DNA of 64,000 nucleotides from Streptomyces sp. A1136 (GCF_004795055.1 NZ_SSBJ01000021.1:62001-126000); one strand, 5' to 3'. Shown: positions 31,600-41,159, counted from the first letter of the stretch. The notes: generated by a model not told the origin, from the sequence alone. Numbers and translations: made by a program.

Positions 31600-32252
31600 G
31601 CCCTCAGGGGCGTGGCATAGCAACGGGGCGTCTTCCGGCGGAGGCTGGGGGAGACCGCTTCCGCATACTCCACGTCAGCACCGGGAACGTGTGCCGCTCG
31701 CCCATCACCGAGCGGCTGACGCGGCACGCCCTGTCGCACCGGCTCGGCGGGCTGGTGGCCGGGGAACTCATCGTGGAGAGCGCCGGCACCTGGGGCCACG
31801 AGGGGGCCCCGATGGAGGCCAACGCGGCCGCCGTCCTGGCGGACTTCGGCGCGGACGCCTCCGGCTTCACGGGGCGGGAACTGCTGGACGAGCACGTCAT
31901 CCGGGCCGACCTGGTGCTCACGGCGACCCGGGACCACCGCGCGCAGGTCATCTCGATGGGCCACTCGGCGGGACTGCGGACCTTCACGCTCAAGGAGTTC
32001 ACGCGCCTGGTGCGGGCGATAGACCCGGCCACGCTGCCGCCGCTGGACGACGGCATGGCGGAGCGCGCGCGGGCCCTGGTACGGGCGGCCGCCGCGCTGC
32101 GCGGATGGCTGCTGGCGCCGTCCGCGGACGCCGACGAGGTGTACGACCCGTACGGGGCGCCGATCACCTTCTTCCGTTCCATCGGCGACGAGATCAACCA
32201 GGCGCTGGACCCCGTGGTGACGGCCCTGACGGGCGTCACGGCCTCCCGCTGA
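31596..32252 (+). CDS. Low-molecular-weight phosphotyrosine phosphatase-like protein without the nucleophilic cysteine
   Basis: The 218-residue protein has the LMW-PTP fold signatures. These are the phosphate loop HVSTGNVCRSPITERL near the N-terminus, the ESAGTWGHEGAPM strand and a C-terminal YDPYGAP that matches the general-acid D-P-Y motif. In active enzymes the loop is C-x5-R. Here the first position (residue 28, codon AGC at 31677-31679) is Ser, while R34 and the second cysteine C33 remain. Cysteine chemistry is thus impossible at the normal site. The protein may be a phosphopeptide-binding pseudophosphatase, or act through C33 or the serine. GTG 31596 overlaps the TGA of the upstream gene. 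The first 22 residues precede the domain and are poorly ordered. Confidence 0.8.
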   Translation: MSPQGRGIATGRLPAEAGGDRFRILHVSTGNVCRSPITERLTRHALSHRLGGLVAGELIVESAGTWGHEGAPMEANAAAVLADFGADASGFTGRELLDEHVIRADLVLTATRDHRAQVISMGHSAGLRTFTLKEFTRLVRAIDPATLPPLDDGMAERARALVRAAAALRGWLLAPSADADEVYDPYGAPITFFRSIGDEINQALDPVVTALTGVTASR

Positions 32253-32357
32253 GACCCGGCGGCCCCCACGCTCGGCGGCCGACGCGGCGGCCCGGGGGCG
32301 GGATCGCGGAGGCGGGCCTACAGTGGCCCTATCCGGGACAGCACTGGGAGCCGCGCC

Positions 32358-33587
32358 ATGAGCGTCATCACCCCGCCCACGGACCTGCTGCGGCAGCAGG
32401 ACCCGAAGATGGCCGACGTGCTCGCGGGGGAGGCCCAGCGGCAGGCCGGTTCCCTGCAACTGATCGCGGCCGAGAACTTCTGCTCGCCCGCCGTGCTCGC
32501 CGCCCTCGGCTCCGCGTTCGCCAACAAGTACGCCGAGGGCTACCCCGGAGCGCGCCACCACGGCGGTTGCGAGTACGCCGATCTCGCCGAACGCGTCGCG
32601 GTCGAGCGGGCCATGGCGCTGTTCGGCGCCGAGCACGCCAACGTACAGCCGCACTCCGGCTCCTCCTCGGTGCTGGCCGCGTACGCCGCGCTGCTGCGCC
32701 CGGGCGACACGGTGCTCGCCATGGGGCTCCCCTACGGCGGACACCTCACCCACGGCTCTCCCGCGAACTTCTCCGGCCGCTGGTTCTCCTTCGTCGGATA
32801 CGGCGTCGACGCCGAGACGGGCCTGATCGACTACGAGCAGGTACAGGAACTGGCCCGCGCGCACCGGCCCAAGGCCATCGTCTGCGGCTCGATCTGCTAC
32901 CCCCGCCACCCCGAGTACTCCGTCTTCCGGGAGATCGCCGACGAGGTGGGGGCGTACCTGATCGCCGACGCCGCGCACCCGATCGGGCTGGTGGCCGGCG
33001 GGGCGGCCCCCAGCCCCGTCCCGTACGCGGACATCGTCTGCGCGACCACGCACAAGGTGCTGCGGGGCCCGCGCGGCGGCATGCTCCTGTGCACCGCGGA
33101 GCTGGCCGAACGCGTCGACCGGGCGGTGTTCCCCTTCACCCAGGGCGGCGCCCAGATGCACACGATCGCCGCGAAGGCCGTGGCCTTCGGCGAGGCGGCG
33201 GGGACCGCGTTCACCACGTACGCCCACCGGGTCGTCGCCAACGCCCGGACCCTGGCCGAGGCGCTGGAGTCCGCCGGTCTGGCCGTCACGACCGGCGGCA
33301 CCGACACCCACCTCATCTGCGCCGACCCCGCCCCCCTCGGCATCGACGGCCTCACCGCCCGGGGTCGGCTCGCGGCCGCCGGCATCGTGTTGGACACCTG
33401 CGCCCTGCCGTACGGGGACCAGCGCGGAATCCGCTTCGGCACCGCGGCGGTGACCACCCAGGGCATGGGGGAGGCGGAGATGCTGCGGATCGCCGCGCTG
33501 TTCGCGGCGGCGCTGCGCGGGGAGGGGACGCGGACCCGGGCCGCGGTCGGCGAGCTGGCCGGCGACTTTCCTCCTTATGCGGCCTAA
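32358..33587 (+). CDS. glyA: Serine hydroxymethyltransferase (SHMT)
   Basis: The 409-residue PLP enzyme interconverts serine and glycine with tetrahydrofolate. The Schiff-base Lys233 is in CATTHKVLRGPRGG (most SHMTs have T-T-H-K-T-L). The IAAENFCSPAVL start, the NKYAEGYPGARHHGG substrate region and GGHLTHGSPANFSG are conserved. The Arg that binds the substrate carboxylate lies in the C-terminal GIRFGTAAVTTQGM. The usual folate-binding segments look intact, so it is likely active. Actinobacteria often carry two SHMTs. This copy, between the phosphatase-like gene and wecA, is not next to other one-carbon genes. Confidence 0.93.
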   Translation: MSVITPPTDLLRQQDPKMADVLAGEAQRQAGSLQLIAAENFCSPAVLAALGSAFANKYAEGYPGARHHGGCEYADLAERVAVERAMALFGAEHANVQPHSGSSSVLAAYAALLRPGDTVLAMGLPYGGHLTHGSPANFSGRWFSFVGYGVDAETGLIDYEQVQELARAHRPKAIVCGSICYPRHPEYSVFREIADEVGAYLIADAAHPIGLVAGGAAPSPVPYADIVCATTHKVLRGPRGGMLLCTAELAERVDRAVFPFTQGGAQMHTIAAKAVAFGEAAGTAFTTYAHRVVANARTLAEALESAGLAVTTGGTDTHLICADPAPLGIDGLTARGRLAAAGIVLDTCALPYGDQRGIRFGTAAVTTQGMGEAEMLRIAALFAAALRGEGTRTRAAVGELAGDFPPYAA

Positions 33588-33703
33588 CAGGGACGAGTGG
33601 GGCGTACCGCAACCGGGGCGGGGACCCCGCGCGTCCTCGGTAGCGGTGACATCGCGGCTAATGTGTGGGGCTGAGATGGCCGGCGATACATCTGGGGCTG
33701 CCA

Positions 33704-35026
33704 GTGCGTGAATATCTGCTGACGCTTTGCGTCACGGTTGCGGTGACCTACCTGCTGACCGGGCCCGTGCGGAAGTTCGCGATCGCGGTCGGGGCCATGC
33801 CGGAGATCCGCGCCCGTGACGTGCACCGGGAACCGACTCCCCGGCTGGGCGGGATCGCGATGTTCGGCGGTCTGTGCGCGGGGCTGCTGGTGGCCGACCA
33901 CCTCAAGAACCTGAGCGGGGTCTTCACGGGCTCGAACGAGCCACGGGCCCTGCTCTCCGGCGCCGCGCTGATCTGGCTGATCGGCGTGCTGGACGACAAG
34001 TTCGAGATCGACGCCCTGATCAAGCTCGGCGCCCAGATGATCGCCGCCGGCGTGATGGTCATCCAGGGCCTGACGATCCTGTGGATCCCGGTGCCCTTCA
34101 TCGGCACGGTCTCGGTCACCCCCTGGCAGGGCAACCTGCTGACCGTGGCGCTGGTGGTGCTCACCATCAACGCGGTGAACTTCGTGGACGGCCTCGACGG
34201 CCTGGCCGCCGGCACGGTCTGCATCGCCGCCGCGGCGTTCTTCCTGTACGCGTACCGGATCTGGTTCGGCTACGGGATCGAATCGGCGGCGCCCGCGACC
34301 CTGTTCGCCGCCATCCTGATGGGCATGTGCCTGGGCTTCCTGCCGCACAACATGCATCCCGCCCGGATCTTCATGGGCGACTCGGGGTCGATGCTGATCG
34401 GTCTGGTGCTGGCCGCCGGCGCGATCTCCATCACCGGGCAGGTGGACCCGGACACATTGGCCCTCTTCGCGGGCGGTGAGCGCAACGCGACGCACGCGAT
34501 GCTGCCGGTCTTCATCCCGCTGGTGCTGCCGCTGACGATCATCGCGATCCCGATGGCGGACCTGTTCCTGGCCATCGTCCGGCGCACCTGGAACGGGCAG
34601 TCGCCCTTCGCGGCCGACCGCGGGCACCTGCACCACCGGCTGCTGGAACTCGGGCACTCCCACAGCCGCGCCGTGCTGATCATGTATTTCTGGTCGGGCC
34701 TGATCGCCTTCGGGGCGGTGGCCTACTCGGTCCACTCGACCTCGATGTGGATCGTGCTCGGCATCGCGGGACTGAGTGCCCTGGGCCTGGTCCTGCTCCT
34801 CCTGCCGCGCTTCACCCCGCGCGCCCCGCGTTGGGCGCAGGCGCTGGTCCCGCCGCGCTACCGGCACGCGGAACGGGCGGCGGAGGCGGCCGCCTCGCAC
34901 GCCTCGGGAACGGAGCCCGAACCGGCCCGGCCGATCGCGGCCGGTGTCGCCGGCGTCAACGGGGCGACCGCCCTTGGCCCCCGTTCGCGCTTCCCCGACC
35001 GGCGTAAGGCCGGATCGTCTCGCTGA
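33704..35026 (+). CDS. Undecaprenyl-phosphate GlcNAc-1-phosphate transferase family protein (WecA/TagO/Rfe type)
   Basis: The 440-residue polytopic protein has about eleven hydrophobic segments and belongs to the PNPT superfamily with MraY and WecA. The conserved elements are DVHREPTPRLGGIAMFGG in the first loop, an acidic D-D motif (GVLDDKFEID), NFVDGLDGLAAG, and the late HLHHRLLELGHSHSR histidine motif. It should transfer an amino-sugar phosphate from UDP to undecaprenyl phosphate, starting a wall glycopolymer. In Mycobacterium the rfe/wecA gene has the same place before the atp operon. GTG 33704 was preferred over GTG 33665 because homologues begin VREYLLTLCV-like. The C-terminal 80 residues are a basic, disordered cytosolic tail. 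Confidence 0.9.
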   Translation: MREYLLTLCVTVAVTYLLTGPVRKFAIAVGAMPEIRARDVHREPTPRLGGIAMFGGLCAGLLVADHLKNLSGVFTGSNEPRALLSGAALIWLIGVLDDKFEIDALIKLGAQMIAAGVMVIQGLTILWIPVPFIGTVSVTPWQGNLLTVALVVLTINAVNFVDGLDGLAAGTVCIAAAAFFLYAYRIWFGYGIESAAPATLFAAILMGMCLGFLPHNMHPARIFMGDSGSMLIGLVLAAGAISITGQVDPDTLALFAGGERNATHAMLPVFIPLVLPLTIIAIPMADLFLAIVRRTWNGQSPFAADRGHLHHRLLELGHSHSRAVLIMYFWSGLIAFGAVAYSVHSTSMWIVLGIAGLSALGLVLLLLPRFTPRAPRWAQALVPPRYRHAERAAEAAASHASGTEPEPARPIAAGVAGVNGATALGPRSRFPDRRKAGSSR

Positions 35027-35311
35027 CGCCCCGAGCGCATGTCCGACATGAACGCCCTTTACCAGACAAGACGCTCGCTTGTCCTGCACACACGGGCGCG
35101 TTAGCCCTCATGTGTGACAGTCAGCACACTCCTCGGGTAAAGCTCTCATCAAATACTTTGTGATACCGTTCACTAAACCCGGCGACAGAGCCGAAGGACC
35201 GTAGTGCGACGGTCCATTGGCCCGAGGTGCTTCCTCGGACCGGGCTTACGCTCGTCCCCGTACGAGTCCCGTACGAGTCCGTGCCCCCACCACCACGCGG
35301 AGCAAACCGCC

Positions 35312-35749
35312 ATGCGGTCAGATGACGTCCGATCCCTGTTGCAAACCGCCGTACCCACGGCTGTCGCCGGCGCTGTAGCCGCCGCGATCAGCGGTGTCGT
35401 CGTCGGCGGCAAGGGTGCGATCGGTGCCGTCGTCGCGACGCTGCTGGTGATCGTCTTCATGGGCCTCGGATTCCTGGTTCTCCAGCGCACGGCGAAATCC
35501 CTGCCGCACCTGTTCCAGGCGATGGGCCTCATGCTGTACGCGGCCCAGATCCTGCTGCTCTTCGTTTTTCTCGCCGTGTTCAAGCACACGACGTTGTTCC
35601 ACCCCCGGGCATTCGCGATCACGCTCGTCGCCACCACCCTCGTGTGGATCGGCGCGCAGACGCGGGCCCACATGAAGGCCAAGATTCTTTACGTCGAACC
35701 CGAGTCCGCGAAGGGCGACAAGCCCGGAAATCCGGGGTCGAAGCCGTGA
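35312..35749 (+). CDS. atpI: ATP synthase protein I (AtpI)
   Basis: The 145-residue membrane protein has four predicted helices (about residues 12-32, 35-58, 72-95 and 100-118), basic loops and a charged tail. It is the usual first gene of actinobacterial atp operons. AtpI assists assembly of the c-ring and is not part of the final enzyme. ATG 35312 is preceded by CGGAG. It lies 225 bp before atpB, and the large gap upstream (35027-35311) is relatively AT-rich around 35110-35180, so the operon promoter is probably there. Confidence 0.8.
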   Translation: MRSDDVRSLLQTAVPTAVAGAVAAAISGVVVGGKGAIGAVVATLLVIVFMGLGFLVLQRTAKSLPHLFQAMGLMLYAAQILLLFVFLAVFKHTTLFHPRAFAITLVATTLVWIGAQTRAHMKAKILYVEPESAKGDKPGNPGSKP

Positions 35750-35974
35750 GGGGTAGGGCCGGGATAAGTGTGCGTTCGAGATGCTGCTATCGTCCGGTTC
35801 AAACTGCGGCACTGCGGGCGCGGGCATCCGAGCTGACGCCTGTTCCATCGCGAGGCGCGATGCCTGACCGCCGCCCCCACATCCGTAACACCAGTCCAGT
35901 GCCGAACCGCGGCTTCGCGCCGCGCCGACACAACGAGGTTGCCGTACCCATGCGCCACGCTGAAGGAGCCCGCG

Positions 35975-36796
35975 GTGAGTCCTGACCCGACGCAGGTGCT
36001 CGCCTTCGAGACCGACTGTCACATCTTCGACGGATGTGGCTTCCCCGGCCCGGGCCTGCACTCGTTCCTCTTCGAGCCGCTGTGGGGCGACGCCGACAGC
36101 AACCTGTACTTCAACAAGCCGATGCTGCTGGCGCTCCTGGGCAGCATCATCATCGTCGGGTTCTTCTGGGCCGCCTTCCGCAAGCCGAAGGTCGTCCCGG
36201 GCAAGCTCCAGATGGTCGCCGAATCCGGCTACGACTTCGTGCGCCGCGGCATCGTCTACGAGACGCTCGGAAAGAAGGAGGGCGAGAAGTACGTCCCCTT
36301 CATGGTCGCGACGTTCTTCTTCGTCTGGATGCTGAACCTCTGGTCGATCATTCCGCTGGCCCAGTTCCCGGTGACCTCGATCATCGCGTTCCCGGCAGTT
36401 CTCGCGGCGATCGTCTACTTCATCTGGATGTCGGTGACGTTCAAGCGTCACGGCTTCGTCGGCGGCCTCAAGAACCTGACGGGCTACGACAAGAGCCTGG
36501 GTGGCGTTCTTCCGCTGGTCATGGTCATCGAGTTCTTCTCGAACGTCCTGGTGCGCCCCTTCACCCACGCGGTCCGACTGTTCGCGAACATGTTCGCGGG
36601 TCACACCCTGCTGCTGCTGTTCACCATCGCCAGCTGGTACCTGCTGAACGGCATCGGGATCGCCTACGCGGGCGTCTCGTTCATCATGGTCATCGTGATG
36701 ACGGCCTTCGAACTCTTCATCCAGGCCGTCCAGGCGTACGTCTTCGTCCTCCTGGCCTGCAGCTTCATCCAGGGCGCGCTCGCCGAGCACCACTGA
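35975..36796 (+). CDS. atpB: ATP synthase subunit a
   Basis: The 273-residue Fo subunit a has five to six helices and forms the proton half-channels. The essential helix arginine is in FTHAVRLFANMFAGHTLLL, and the later EL and QAVQAYVFVLL segments form the second channel. GTG 35975 with GAAGGAG eight bases upstream was chosen. The longer open frame to 35939 lacks a ribosome site. The N-terminus is exposed outside, as usual for the actinobacterial form. Confidence 0.96.
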   Translation: MSPDPTQVLAFETDCHIFDGCGFPGPGLHSFLFEPLWGDADSNLYFNKPMLLALLGSIIIVGFFWAAFRKPKVVPGKLQMVAESGYDFVRRGIVYETLGKKEGEKYVPFMVATFFFVWMLNLWSIIPLAQFPVTSIIAFPAVLAAIVYFIWMSVTFKRHGFVGGLKNLTGYDKSLGGVLPLVMVIEFFSNVLVRPFTHAVRLFANMFAGHTLLLLFTIASWYLLNGIGIAYAGVSFIMVIVMTAFELFIQAVQAYVFVLLACSFIQGALAEHH

Positions 36797-36875
36797 GCCA
36801 GGCCCGCCCCGCTCAGCCCCCATTTCGTCCGGTGGCCAACCCCCACCGGTCCGTGAAAGAGAAGGAAGAACTGGC

Positions 36876-37103
36876 ATGTCCCAGACCCTTGCCGCCGTCA
36901 CCGGCTCCCTCAGCTCCGTTGGTTACGGTCTCGCGGCCATCGGCCCCGGCGTCGGCGTCGGCATCATCTTCGGTAACGGCACGCAGGCTCTCGCCCGTCA
37001 GCCCGAAGCTGCCGGTCTGATCCGCGCCAACCAGATCCTCGGCTTCGCCTTCTGTGAGGCGCTCGCCCTCATCGGTCTGGTCATGCCGTTCGTCTACAGC
37101 TGA
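36876..37103 (+). CDS. atpE: ATP synthase subunit c
   Basis: The 75-residue hairpin protein forms the rotating proton-carrying ring. Helix 1 is glycine-rich (AAIGPGVGVGIIFGNG). The polar loop is A-R-Q-P. The proton-binding carboxylate in helix 2 is Glu61 (GFAFCEALALIG), as in most actinobacteria and mitochondria-like forms, where E. coli has Asp. GAAGGAAG precedes ATG 36876, and a small hairpin lies in the atpB-atpE gap, which may support the higher synthesis needed for the ring. Confidence 0.96.
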   Translation: MSQTLAAVTGSLSSVGYGLAAIGPGVGVGIIFGNGTQALARQPEAAGLIRANQILGFAFCEALALIGLVMPFVYS

Positions 37104-37144
37104 CGAACCGCGACCACTAGTCCGATTAGACGAAAGGCACTGAT

Positions 37145-37684
37145 GTGAACCTCCTGGTTCTCGCGGCCGAGACGGAAAACCCGCTCGTTCCGCCGATCCC
37201 CGAGCTCGTCATCGGTCTGATCGCCTTCGTCATCGTCTTCGGCTTCCTCGCGAAGAAGCTCCTCCCGAACATCAACAAGGTTCTGGACGAGCGTCGCGAG
37301 GCCATCGAGGGCGGTATCGAGAAGGCTGAGGCCGCTCAGACCGAGGCCCAGAGCGTGCTGGAGCAGTACAAGGCCCAGCTCGCCGAAGCCCGGCACGAGG
37401 CCGCGCGCCTGCGCCAGGAAGCGCTGGAGCAGGGCACTGCGCTCAAGGAAGAACTGCGCGCAGAGGGCCAGCGGCAGCGTGAGGAGATCATCGCTGCCGG
37501 CCACGCCCAGATCGCGGCCGACCGCAAGGCTGCCTCTCAGGCGCTCCGCCAGGACGTGGGCAAGCTCGCCACCGACCTGGCCGGAAAGCTCGTCGGCGAG
37601 TCCCTTGAGGACCACGCCCGGCAGAGCCGCACGATCGACCGTTTCCTCAGCGAGCTTGAGGAGAAGGCCGAGGCCGTCCGATGA
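37145..37684 (+). CDS. atpF: ATP synthase subunit b
   Basis: The 179-residue subunit has a single N-terminal membrane helix (ELVIGLIAFVIVFGFLAKKLL) and a long charged coiled coil rich in Ala, Glu, Gln and Arg. As a dimer it forms the peripheral stalk. GTG 37145 has an AAAGG element about six bases upstream. The stop overlaps atpH in ATGA. It is a normal b subunit, not the b/b-delta fusion of mycobacteria. Confidence 0.95.
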   Translation: MNLLVLAAETENPLVPPIPELVIGLIAFVIVFGFLAKKLLPNINKVLDERREAIEGGIEKAEAAQTEAQSVLEQYKAQLAEARHEAARLRQEALEQGTALKEELRAEGQRQREEIIAAGHAQIAADRKAASQALRQDVGKLATDLAGKLVGESLEDHARQSRTIDRFLSELEEKAEAVR

Positions 37685-38496
37685 ACGGAGCGAGCCGCGA
37701 GGCGCTGGCCTCCGCGCGTGAGCGTCTCGACGCGTTGATGGACAGCACGTCCGTCGAGGCTGCGAAGCTCGCGGGCGAGCTGGCCTCCGTCACCGCGCTG
37801 CTCGACCGTGAGGTCTCGCTGCGCCGGGTCATCACGGACCCGGCGCAGGCCGCCGAGGCAAAGGCCGAGCTGGTGGGCCGCCTGTTGGGAAGCCAGGTGA
37901 GCGGGGAAACCCTCGACCTGCTGTCCGGCATGGCGCGGTCCCGCTGGTCGCAGTCGCGTGACCTGGTCGACTCGCTTGAGGAACTGGCGGCCACCGCCGA
38001 CCTCACGGCGGCGCAGCAGGCGGGCGCACTCGACGACGTCGAGGACGAGGTGTTCCGGTTCGGCCGGATCGTCTCGTCGAACACCGCGCTGCGTTCCGCG
38101 CTGACCGACCGTGCGGCCACCGCCTCCGCCAAGAGCGAGCTGCTGCGCAGGCTGCTCGGCGGCAAGGTGAACCCGGTCACCGAGCGTCTGGTCATCCGTC
38201 TCGTCACGCACCCGCGTGGACGTAGCCTGGAAGCGGGACTCGAGTCCCTTTCCACGCTCGCCGCGGAGCGCCGCAACCGTATGGTCGCCACCGTGACCAG
38301 CGCGGTTCCGCTCAGTGACGTGCAGAAGCAGCGTCTCGGCGCGGTGCTGGCCAGGCTGTACGGCCGCCAGATGCACCTGAACCTCGACGTGGACCCCACG
38401 GTCCTCGGCGGGATCTCGGTGCGGGTCGGCGGAGAGGTCATCGACGGCACCATCGCGGACCGCCTCGCAGAGGCGTCCCGCCGCATGGCCGGCTGA
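37681..38496 (+). CDS. atpH: ATP synthase subunit delta
   Basis: The 271-residue subunit links F1 to the b-stalk. It is longer than the E. coli form (177 residues), as is typical in Streptomyces. The N-terminal helical domain is extended, and the C-terminal OSCP-like end VLGGISVRVGGEVIDGTIADRL is intact. Its ATG overlaps the atpF stop. The following 129 bp before atpA contain a short GGGGGTCGCCCCC palindrome and the atpA ribosome site. Confidence 0.95.
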   Translation: MNGASREALASARERLDALMDSTSVEAAKLAGELASVTALLDREVSLRRVITDPAQAAEAKAELVGRLLGSQVSGETLDLLSGMARSRWSQSRDLVDSLEELAATADLTAAQQAGALDDVEDEVFRFGRIVSSNTALRSALTDRAATASAKSELLRRLLGGKVNPVTERLVIRLVTHPRGRSLEAGLESLSTLAAERRNRMVATVTSAVPLSDVQKQRLGAVLARLYGRQMHLNLDVDPTVLGGISVRVGGEVIDGTIADRLAEASRRMAG

Positions 38497-38625
38497 CCAG
38501 CCACCAATAGAACAAAGCATTCCTAGCGGCCCGGTTGGGCCGTGCAGAACTTGCAGAAGATTCCTGGGGGTCGCCCCCAGACCCCAAAGAAGCTTCAGGC
38601 CCAACAAGGAGAGCAGGGAACCCAG

Positions 38626-40221
38626 ATGGCGGAGCTCACGATCCGGCCGGAGGAGATCCGGGACGCACTGGAGAACTTTGTCCAGTCGTACCAGCCGGAC
38701 GCGGCCTCGCGCGAGGAGGTCGGAACGGTCAGCGTTGCCGGCGACGGCATCGCGAAGGTGGAGGGTCTGCCCTCCGCCATGGCGAACGAGCTGCTGAAGT
38801 TCGAGGACGGCACCCTCGGTCTCGCCCTCAACCTCGAGGAGCGCGAGATCGGTGCGATCGTCCTCGGCGAATTCAACGGCATCGAAGAGGGCCAGCCGGT
38901 GCGACGCACCGGTGAGGTTCTCTCCGTAGGTGTCGGCGAGGGCTACCTCGGCCGTGTTGTCGACCCGCTCGGCAACCCGATCGACGGCCTCGGCGAGATC
39001 GCGACCGAGGGCCGCCGCGCCCTCGAGCTGCAGGCCCCGGGCGTCATGGTCCGTAAGTCGGTGCACGAGCCCATGCAGACCGGCTACAAGGCCGTCGACG
39101 CCATGGTGCCGATCGGCCGTGGCCAGCGTCAGCTGATCATCGGTGACCGTCAGACCGGCAAGACCGCTCTTGCCGTCGACACGATCATCAACCAGCGCGA
39201 CAACTGGCGCTCGGGCGACGTGAACAAGCAGGTCCGCTGCATCTACGTCGCCATCGGCCAGAAGGGCTCGACCATCGCGTCCGTTCGCGGCGCCCTGGAA
39301 GAGGCCGGCGCGCTCGAGTACACGACGATCGTCGCCGCCCCGGCGTCCGACCCGGCCGGCTTCAAGTACCTGGCGCCGTACACCGGTTCCGCCATCGGCC
39401 AGCACTGGATGTACGCCGGCAAGCACGTCCTGATCATCTTCGACGACCTGTCGAAGCAGGCCGACGCCTACCGCGCCGTCTCGCTGCTGCTGCGCCGCCC
39501 GCCGGGCCGTGAGGCCTACCCGGGTGACGTCTTCTACCTGCACTCGCGTCTGCTGGAGCGTTGCGCGAAGCTCTCCGACGAGATGGGCGCCGGTTCGATG
39601 ACCGGTCTGCCGATCGTCGAGACCAAGGCGAACGACGTGTCGGCGTTCATCCCGACCAACGTCATCTCCATCACCGACGGCCAGTGCTTCCTGGAGTCCG
39701 ACCTGTTCAACGCGGGCCAGCGCCCGGCGCTGAACGTCGGTATCTCGGTCTCCCGCGTCGGTGGTTCCGCGCAGCACAAGGCCATGAAGCAGGTTTCCGG
39801 CCGTCTGCGTGTCGACCTCGCCCAGTACCGCGAGCTGGAGGCGTTCGCCGCCTTCGGTTCCGACCTGGACGCCGCGTCGAAGGCTTCGCTGGAGCGCGGC
39901 AAGCGCATGGTCGAGCTGCTGAAGCAGGGCCAGTACCAGCCGATGCCCGTCGAGGAGCAGGTCGTCTCCGTCTGGGCCGGTACCACCGGCAAGATGGACG
40001 ACGTCCCGGTCGCCGACATCCGCCGCTTCGAGTCCGAGCTGCTGGAGCACCTGCGCCGCGAGCGCAAGGACCTCCTCACCTCGATCGCCGAGGGCGGCAA
40101 GATGTCGGACGACACCCTGACGTCGATCGCGGACGCCATCGCTGCCTTCAAGCAGCAGTTCGAGACGTCTGACGGCAAGCTCCTGGGCGAGGACGCTCCG
40201 GCCGTCAACGTCTCCAAGTGA
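38626..40221 (+). CDS. atpA: ATP synthase subunit alpha
   Basis: The 531-residue F1 subunit binds nucleotide at the non-catalytic site. The P-loop is GDRQTGKTALAVD, and the signature PALNVGISVSRVGGSAQ is intact. An N-terminal OB-like barrel and a helical C-terminus complete the fold. ATG 38626 lies downstream of AGGAGAGCAGG. The longer frame from 38542 is unlikely because it begins with an unrelated, Pro/Gln-rich stretch. Confidence 0.97.
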   Translation: MAELTIRPEEIRDALENFVQSYQPDAASREEVGTVSVAGDGIAKVEGLPSAMANELLKFEDGTLGLALNLEEREIGAIVLGEFNGIEEGQPVRRTGEVLSVGVGEGYLGRVVDPLGNPIDGLGEIATEGRRALELQAPGVMVRKSVHEPMQTGYKAVDAMVPIGRGQRQLIIGDRQTGKTALAVDTIINQRDNWRSGDVNKQVRCIYVAIGQKGSTIASVRGALEEAGALEYTTIVAAPASDPAGFKYLAPYTGSAIGQHWMYAGKHVLIIFDDLSKQADAYRAVSLLLRRPPGREAYPGDVFYLHSRLLERCAKLSDEMGAGSMTGLPIVETKANDVSAFIPTNVISITDGQCFLESDLFNAGQRPALNVGISVSRVGGSAQHKAMKQVSGRLRVDLAQYRELEAFAAFGSDLDAASKASLERGKRMVELLKQGQYQPMPVEEQVVSVWAGTTGKMDDVPVADIRRFESELLEHLRRERKDLLTSIAEGGKMSDDTLTSIADAIAAFKQQFETSDGKLLGEDAPAVNVSK

Positions 40222-40241
40222 CGACGGAAGGGACCTGACTC

Positions 40242-41159
40242 ATGGGAGCGCAGCTCCGGGTCTACAAGCGTCGCATCCGTGCCGTCACGGCGACCAAGAA
40301 GATCACCAAGGCGATGGAGATGATCGCCGCCTCGCGCATCGTCAAGGCGCAGCGCAAGGTGGCGGCATCGATGCCGTACGCGACCGAGCTCACCCGTGCG
40401 GTGACCGCGGTGGCGACCGGTTCGAACACCAAGCACGCCCTGACCACCGAGGTCGAGGCGCCGACCCGCGCCGCGGTCCTGCTCATCACGAGCGACCGCG
40501 GTCTGGCCGGCGGCTACTCCTCGAACGCCATCAAGCAGGCGGACCGGCTCACCGAGCGGCTGCGCGCAGAGGGCAAGGACGTCGACGCCTACATCGTCGG
40601 CCGCAAGGGTGTCGCCTACTACGGCTTCCGCGAACGCGAGATCGCGGACTCGTGGACCGGCTTCACCGACAGCCCGGCTTACGCGGACGCCAAGCGCGTC
40701 GCCGCGCCGCTGATCGAGGCCATCCAGACGGAGACGGCCGAGGGCGGCGTGGACGAGCTGCACATCGTCTACACGGAATTCGTGTCGATGATGACGCAGA
40801 ACGCCGTGGACGGCCGGATGCTGCCGCTCAGCCTCGACCAGGCTGCGGAGGAGACCGGCACGAAGGGCGAGATCCTTCCGCTGTTCGAGTTCGAGCCGTC
40901 GGCGGAGGACGTCCTCGACGCCCTTCTGCCGCGATACGTCGAGAGCCGCATCTACAACGCACTGCTGCAGTCGGCCGCTTCCGAGCACGCCGCCCGCCGC
41001 CGCGCGATGAAGTCGGCCACCGACAACGCCGGGGACCTCATCAAGAGCCTCTCCCGGCTTGCCAACGCGGCCCGCCAGGCCGAAATCACCCAGGAAATCA
41101 GCGAGATCGTCGGTGGCGCGAGCGCCATGGCTGACGCGACCGCGGGGAGTGACAAGTAA
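40242..41159 (+). CDS. atpG: ATP synthase subunit gamma
   Basis: The 305-residue rotor shaft has the N-terminal RVYKRRIRAVTATKKITKAMEMI helix, the central ITSDRGLAGGYSSNAI Rossmann-like part and the C-terminal helix that pairs with the N-terminal one (ARRRAMKSATDNA). A GGAAGGGACC site precedes ATG 40242. The last base of the stop is the first base of the atpD start. Confidence 0.97.
   Translation: MGAQLRVYKRRIRAVTATKKITKAMEMIAASRIVKAQRKVAASMPYATELTRAVTAVATGSNTKHALTTEVEAPTRAAVLLITSDRGLAGGYSSNAIKQADRLTERLRAEGKDVDAYIVGRKGVAYYGFREREIADSWTGFTDSPAYADAKRVAAPLIEAIQTETAEGGVDELHIVYTEFVSMMTQNAVDGRMLPLSLDQAAEETGTKGEILPLFEFEPSAEDVLDALLPRYVESRIYNALLQSAASEHAARRRAMKSATDNAGDLIKSLSRLANAARQAEITQEISEIVGGASAMADATAGSDK

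Noticed and set aside
35101..35180. atp operon promoter
   Set aside because: The region is AT-rich and several TAnnnT hexamers exist (for example TACTTT at 35154-35159), but none has an acceptable -35 at the right distance, so I did not annotate one.
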